Shown here: piece after piece, positions 60,738-64,000 of the stretch
Position numbering within the stretch: position 1 is the first letter of the stretch
Layout: every line of letters starts with the position of its first letter
Assembly: GCF_001424025.1 (NCBI RefSeq)
Contig: NZ_LMPZ01000003.1
Coordinates: 153,501-217,500 of the forward strand
Reading direction: 5' to 3'
From: Brevundimonas sp. Leaf363
GTDB lineage: Bacteria > Pseudomonadota > Alphaproteobacteria > Caulobacterales > Caulobacteraceae
DNA: 64,000 nucleotides
Program-made: the position numbers and the translations under genes
The notes under the pieces: model-generated
Database searches by the model: none
What the model was told of the DNA's origin: nothing
What the model saw: only the letters and a program-made list of their open reading frames with translations

Positions 60738-61649
60738 TCAGCCCGAGACGCCGTTGCCGACCGAGGGACCGCCCTGTGCATGGAAGGGACTGACCTGGAT
60801 CCGGCCGCCGCAAGGGGTGAATGTCTGGTCCAGATTGATCGGCGAAGTGTCGCCAGGGGCCATAAACCGGATCCGCGCGGCGCTCGGACAGGTGCGCTCG
60901 CCCTGCGCTTCGTGCGGCACCACGTTCCAGTTTATGTCCACGAAGGCCTTGGCCTGCGGGGCCAACGTCACCGGCTGCGGCGCGCTGTTGTTGGTGAAAT
61001 AGTTGCTGGGATTCTGATCCGCTCGAATGGCCGTCAGATTGCGTCCACGCGCGTCCTGAAGGGTCACGGTCGGATAGCCGGTCAGGCTGCACGTCTGCAG
61101 GCCCACGTTCGTCACACCAACCACCAGCTGTCGGTTGCCCGCGCCGGCGTCTCCGCCGTCGGCAGACAGCCGCAGCTGCGGACCCCGGCACGGCGCCGCC
61201 GCTGGCAGCACGCCGCCCGGTGCGGGCGTCGGGGTCGGAGCCGGTCCGGGCGGATTGGCCACGCCCGCAGCGGGACGGCTGCAGCGCTCCAGCACCGCCA
61301 CGCCCACGTCTTCGTTCGGACCGAGCCGGCTCAGCGTCGCCGCCTCCTGTCCGTCACGCGTCTCCGTCCACCACTCAAGGCCCGATCCGGCGTAACGCGC
61401 GCCCGAAGCGGCCTGAACAGACCGCATAGCGAAGGTCTGCCCCTTGTACGTAATCTGCGCCGTGGCGGTATCCGGGTAGGCGACCGTCACCGTTTGACCG
61501 CTCTCGCAAGCGTAGCCGACGGGAGGCGCGACCGGCGCCGTGGGGGCCGGCGCCTGCGGCTGTGGGGATTGCGGCTGAGCCTCCTCGGCCCGCTGTGTGC
61601 AGGCGGCGGCAAGCGCCAGGATTGAGATTGCGGCAATGGCGGCACGCAT
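60738..61649 (-). CDS. Lipoprotein with MliC-like and DUF4232 domains
   Basis: Protein of 303 aa. Signal with lipobox ending ALAAAC (Cys about 17), then a Pro/Ala linker. Residues about 45-120 match the C-type lysozyme inhibitor (MliC/PliC) pattern: YACESGQTVTVAY, SGARYAGSGLEWWT, and EAATLSRL. After a second Pro-rich linker, about 155-295 is DUF4232-like (CRGPQLRLSADGGDAGAG, VVGVTNVGLQTCSLTGYPTV, CGGRIQVSPF). Likely a periplasm-facing lipoprotein. MliC proteins protect peptidoglycan from host lysozyme; the DUF4232 part has no known role. Confidence 0.85.
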   Translation of the reverse strand: MRAAIAAISILALAAACTQRAEEAQPQSPQPQAPAPTAPVAPPVGYACESGQTVTVAYPDTATAQITYKGQTFAMRSVQAASGARYAGSGLEWWTETRDGQEAATLSRLGPNEDVGVAVLERCSRPAAGVANPPGPAPTPTPAPGGVLPAAAPCRGPQLRLSADGGDAGAGNRQLVVGVTNVGLQTCSLTGYPTVTLQDARGRNLTAIRADQNPSNYFTNNSAPQPVTLAPQAKAFVDINWNVVPHEAQGERTCPSAARIRFMAPGDTSPINLDQTFTPCGGRIQVSPFHAQGGPSVGNGVSG

Positions 61650-61692
61650 GACGAGACCCCGTTCGACTTCAGAAGAATAACGCCGGTTATTC

Positions 61693-62073
61693 TTAAAGGC
61701 TCCGCTTTGCGACAGACCCTCCGGCCAAGACGCGCGCCATATCCCTCAAGGCCCGCCGTGCGTCTGGGTTCCTAATGGCCTGGTAGTCGCGCCGCAGCTG
61801 CTCTGAGCTTGGATCCGCAACCGCCTGTGTGAACGGCAGGCCGGTCGGTTCAGCCATGCCGGCGAAGAAGACATCCGCGGGAACGCCCAGCACGGCCAGC
61901 ACGCGTAAGATCGTCACGACGGAGATCCGTGTGATGCCGTGCTCGTACTTTTGGACTTGCTGAAAGCTGATCCCGAGCGCCTGGGCCAGTTGGGTCGGCG
62001 TCCAACCCGCTTCGGTTCTCAAATCACGAATGCGACGACCTAGCCGCAACTTCTGTTCGACAATCTCGTCCAC
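61693..62073 (-). CDS. XRE-family helix-turn-helix regulator
   Basis: DNA-binding protein of 126 aa. HTH_3 domain at about 12-68 (LRTEAGWTPTQLAQALGISFQQVQKYEHG, ISVVTILRVLAVLGV), followed by a C-terminal tail of about 50 residues with SEQLRRDYQAIRNPDARRALRDMA. Start is GTG 62073, with GGGGA 7 bases upstream inside the small membrane ORF. Typical alphaproteobacterial single-HTH regulator; target unknown. Confidence 0.88.
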   Translation of the reverse strand: MDEIVEQKLRLGRRIRDLRTEAGWTPTQLAQALGISFQQVQKYEHGITRISVVTILRVLAVLGVPADVFFAGMAEPTGLPFTQAVADPSSEQLRRDYQAIRNPDARRALRDMARVLAGGSVAKRSL

Positions 62074-62229
62074 CTAACGTCCCCACCCGAGGACCAGTTG
62101 GACCAGACTCAGAAAGACAGCCAATCCACAGGCAACCTTCATGAGGCCGCCGACCGCCACCGTGACGCGCAGGATGGTCGCACGCTTCAGGGACCGAAAT
62201 CTGAGTTCCCCTTTAAACCGCACCCTCAT
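62074..62229 (-). CDS. Possible 51-aa membrane protein ahead of the XRE gene
   Basis: From ATG 62229 the frame encodes a very basic N-terminus (MRVRFKGELRFRSLKRATILR) and one hydrophobic helix (about 30-47), ending directly against the GTG of the XRE regulator. ATG 62265 is an alternative; longer starts would run into the rRNA terminator at 62380-62414. No strong ribosome site. The tight join to the regulator is the main support. Confidence 0.4.
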   Translation of the reverse strand: MRVRFKGELRFRSLKRATILRVTVAVGGLMKVACGLAVFLSLVQLVLGWGR

Positions 62230-62379
62230 CGCCGACCCACCCTCGTTGGCTAACGCCGCCACCATAAAGGCGAACCCGCTCGATATACAATCATCGGCTG
62301 TTTCTGGTGCCGGGGTTGCAGGCAAGCTCATCGCCCGCCTGCCGCATTGGCCGAGAAAGCGCTCGGAAATCCAGACGCG

Positions 62380-62414
62380 AAAAAGCCCCACGATCGGTGA
62401 CCGTGGGGCTTTTC
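62380..62414 (-). terminator. rRNA operon terminator
   Basis: Perfect 12-bp stem AAAAGCCCCACG and its complement, 9-base loop, with a T-run on the minus strand, about 50 bases downstream of the 5S 3' end. It is close to symmetrical and would also stop plus-strand transcription. The gap 62230-62379 holds nothing else recognisable. Confidence 0.9.
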
Positions 62415-62463
62415 ATATGTGAAGGAAGAATGGTTCGAAACATCATTACCCATCCGACCGGTA

Positions 62464-62581
62464 GACCCGGCGGCGACCTACTCTCCCGCGCCTTAAGACG
62501 AAGTACCATTGGCTCTGGAGGGCTTAACGACCGAGTTCGGGATGGGATCGGGTGGGGAACCTCCGACATAGCCACCAGGTC
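62464..62581 (-). rRNA. rrf: 5S ribosomal RNA
   Basis: About 118 nt on the minus strand. Read in that direction it starts GACCTGGTGGC and ends with its partner GCCGCCGGGTC (helix I). The universal CCCATCCCGAACTCGG loop and GGTACTTCGTCTTAAGGC region lie between. Ends are estimated from helix I pairing. No tRNA follows before the terminator. Confidence 0.95.
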
Positions 62582-62655
62582 AACCGGGCGGATGGGAAAT
62601 GATGATGAGAAGACACCGTCTAGCGGTAAAACCTTGAATGAGTTTTGCTGAGAAA

Positions 62656-64000
<1,345 letters not shown>

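Overview
This window is a GC-rich, densely coding chromosomal segment of an alphaproteobacterium, most likely a Caulobacterales member close to Brevundimonas or Caulobacter. The grounds are a TipN-like polarity protein, an HWE-family kinase with its own receiver, a DUF3126 gene, alphaproteobacterial 5S/23S rRNA, frequent 4-base ATGA gene overlaps, and strongly G/C-biased third codon positions. Genus assignment is inference. No prophage, insertion sequence, CRISPR array or conjugative element was seen, so this is mostly core chromosome with a few lineage-specific oddities.

Layout. 1-3.6 kb: a type-B carboxylesterase cut by the left edge, then an HWE kinase and response regulator. 3.6-11.0 kb: a complete divergent histidine-utilisation cluster. 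hutF-hutC-hutI is read leftwards and hutG-hutU-hutH rightwards from one 14-bp palindrome; together they convert histidine to glutamate, formate and ammonia by the HutF/HutG route. 11-18.6 kb: a secreted protein of five PPC-like repeats, folD, a LemA/TPM/TPM membrane cluster, an EEP-family hydrolase and a phospholipase D-type enzyme. 18.6-25.4 kb: a small membrane ORF, tipN, an MFS transporter, DUF423, proline iminopeptidase, a coiled-coil protein and an M28 peptidase lipoprotein.

25.4-36.9 kb: ligA, a 133-bp palindromic repeat element, aldo/keto reductase, Xaa-Pro aminopeptidase, a membrane-anchored coiled-coil protein, prmA, a histone-H1-like Lys/Ala/Pro protein with a strong terminator, DUF3126, cysE, NUDIX, nitroreductase, methyltransferase and DUF817. 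37.0-41.8 kb: a heavy-metal RND module (Cys-rich exported protein, CzcB, CzcA) with no outer-membrane partner. 41.8-50.3 kb: queF, cysS, folE, a lone exbD, gamma-glutamyltransferase, a Pro-rich exported protein, a 10-TM histidine kinase and thiE. 50.3-55.7 kb: bfd and bfr behind a Fur-like box, a four-TM membrane protein, efp, an inositol monophosphatase, rlmJ and a small protein coupled to topoisomerase IB. 56-62.4 kb: a TonB-dependent receptor, kbl-tdh for threonine breakdown, a MliC-DUF4232 lipoprotein, and an XRE regulator with a small membrane ORF. The right end holds an rRNA operon on the minus strand: its terminator, 5S, and the 3' half of 23S.

The points most worth a second look are the threonine dehydrogenase lacking its structural-zinc cysteines, an in-frame extra segment in HutG with its own inverted repeat, the 133-bp intergenic palindrome with 14-bp terminal repeats, the small protein translationally coupled to topoisomerase IB, the five-repeat PPC protein, the MliC-DUF4232 fusion, and several unannotated small ORFs and leader inverted repeats. 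I found no clearly novel multi-gene system; the strongest candidates for undescribed biology are these smaller items.
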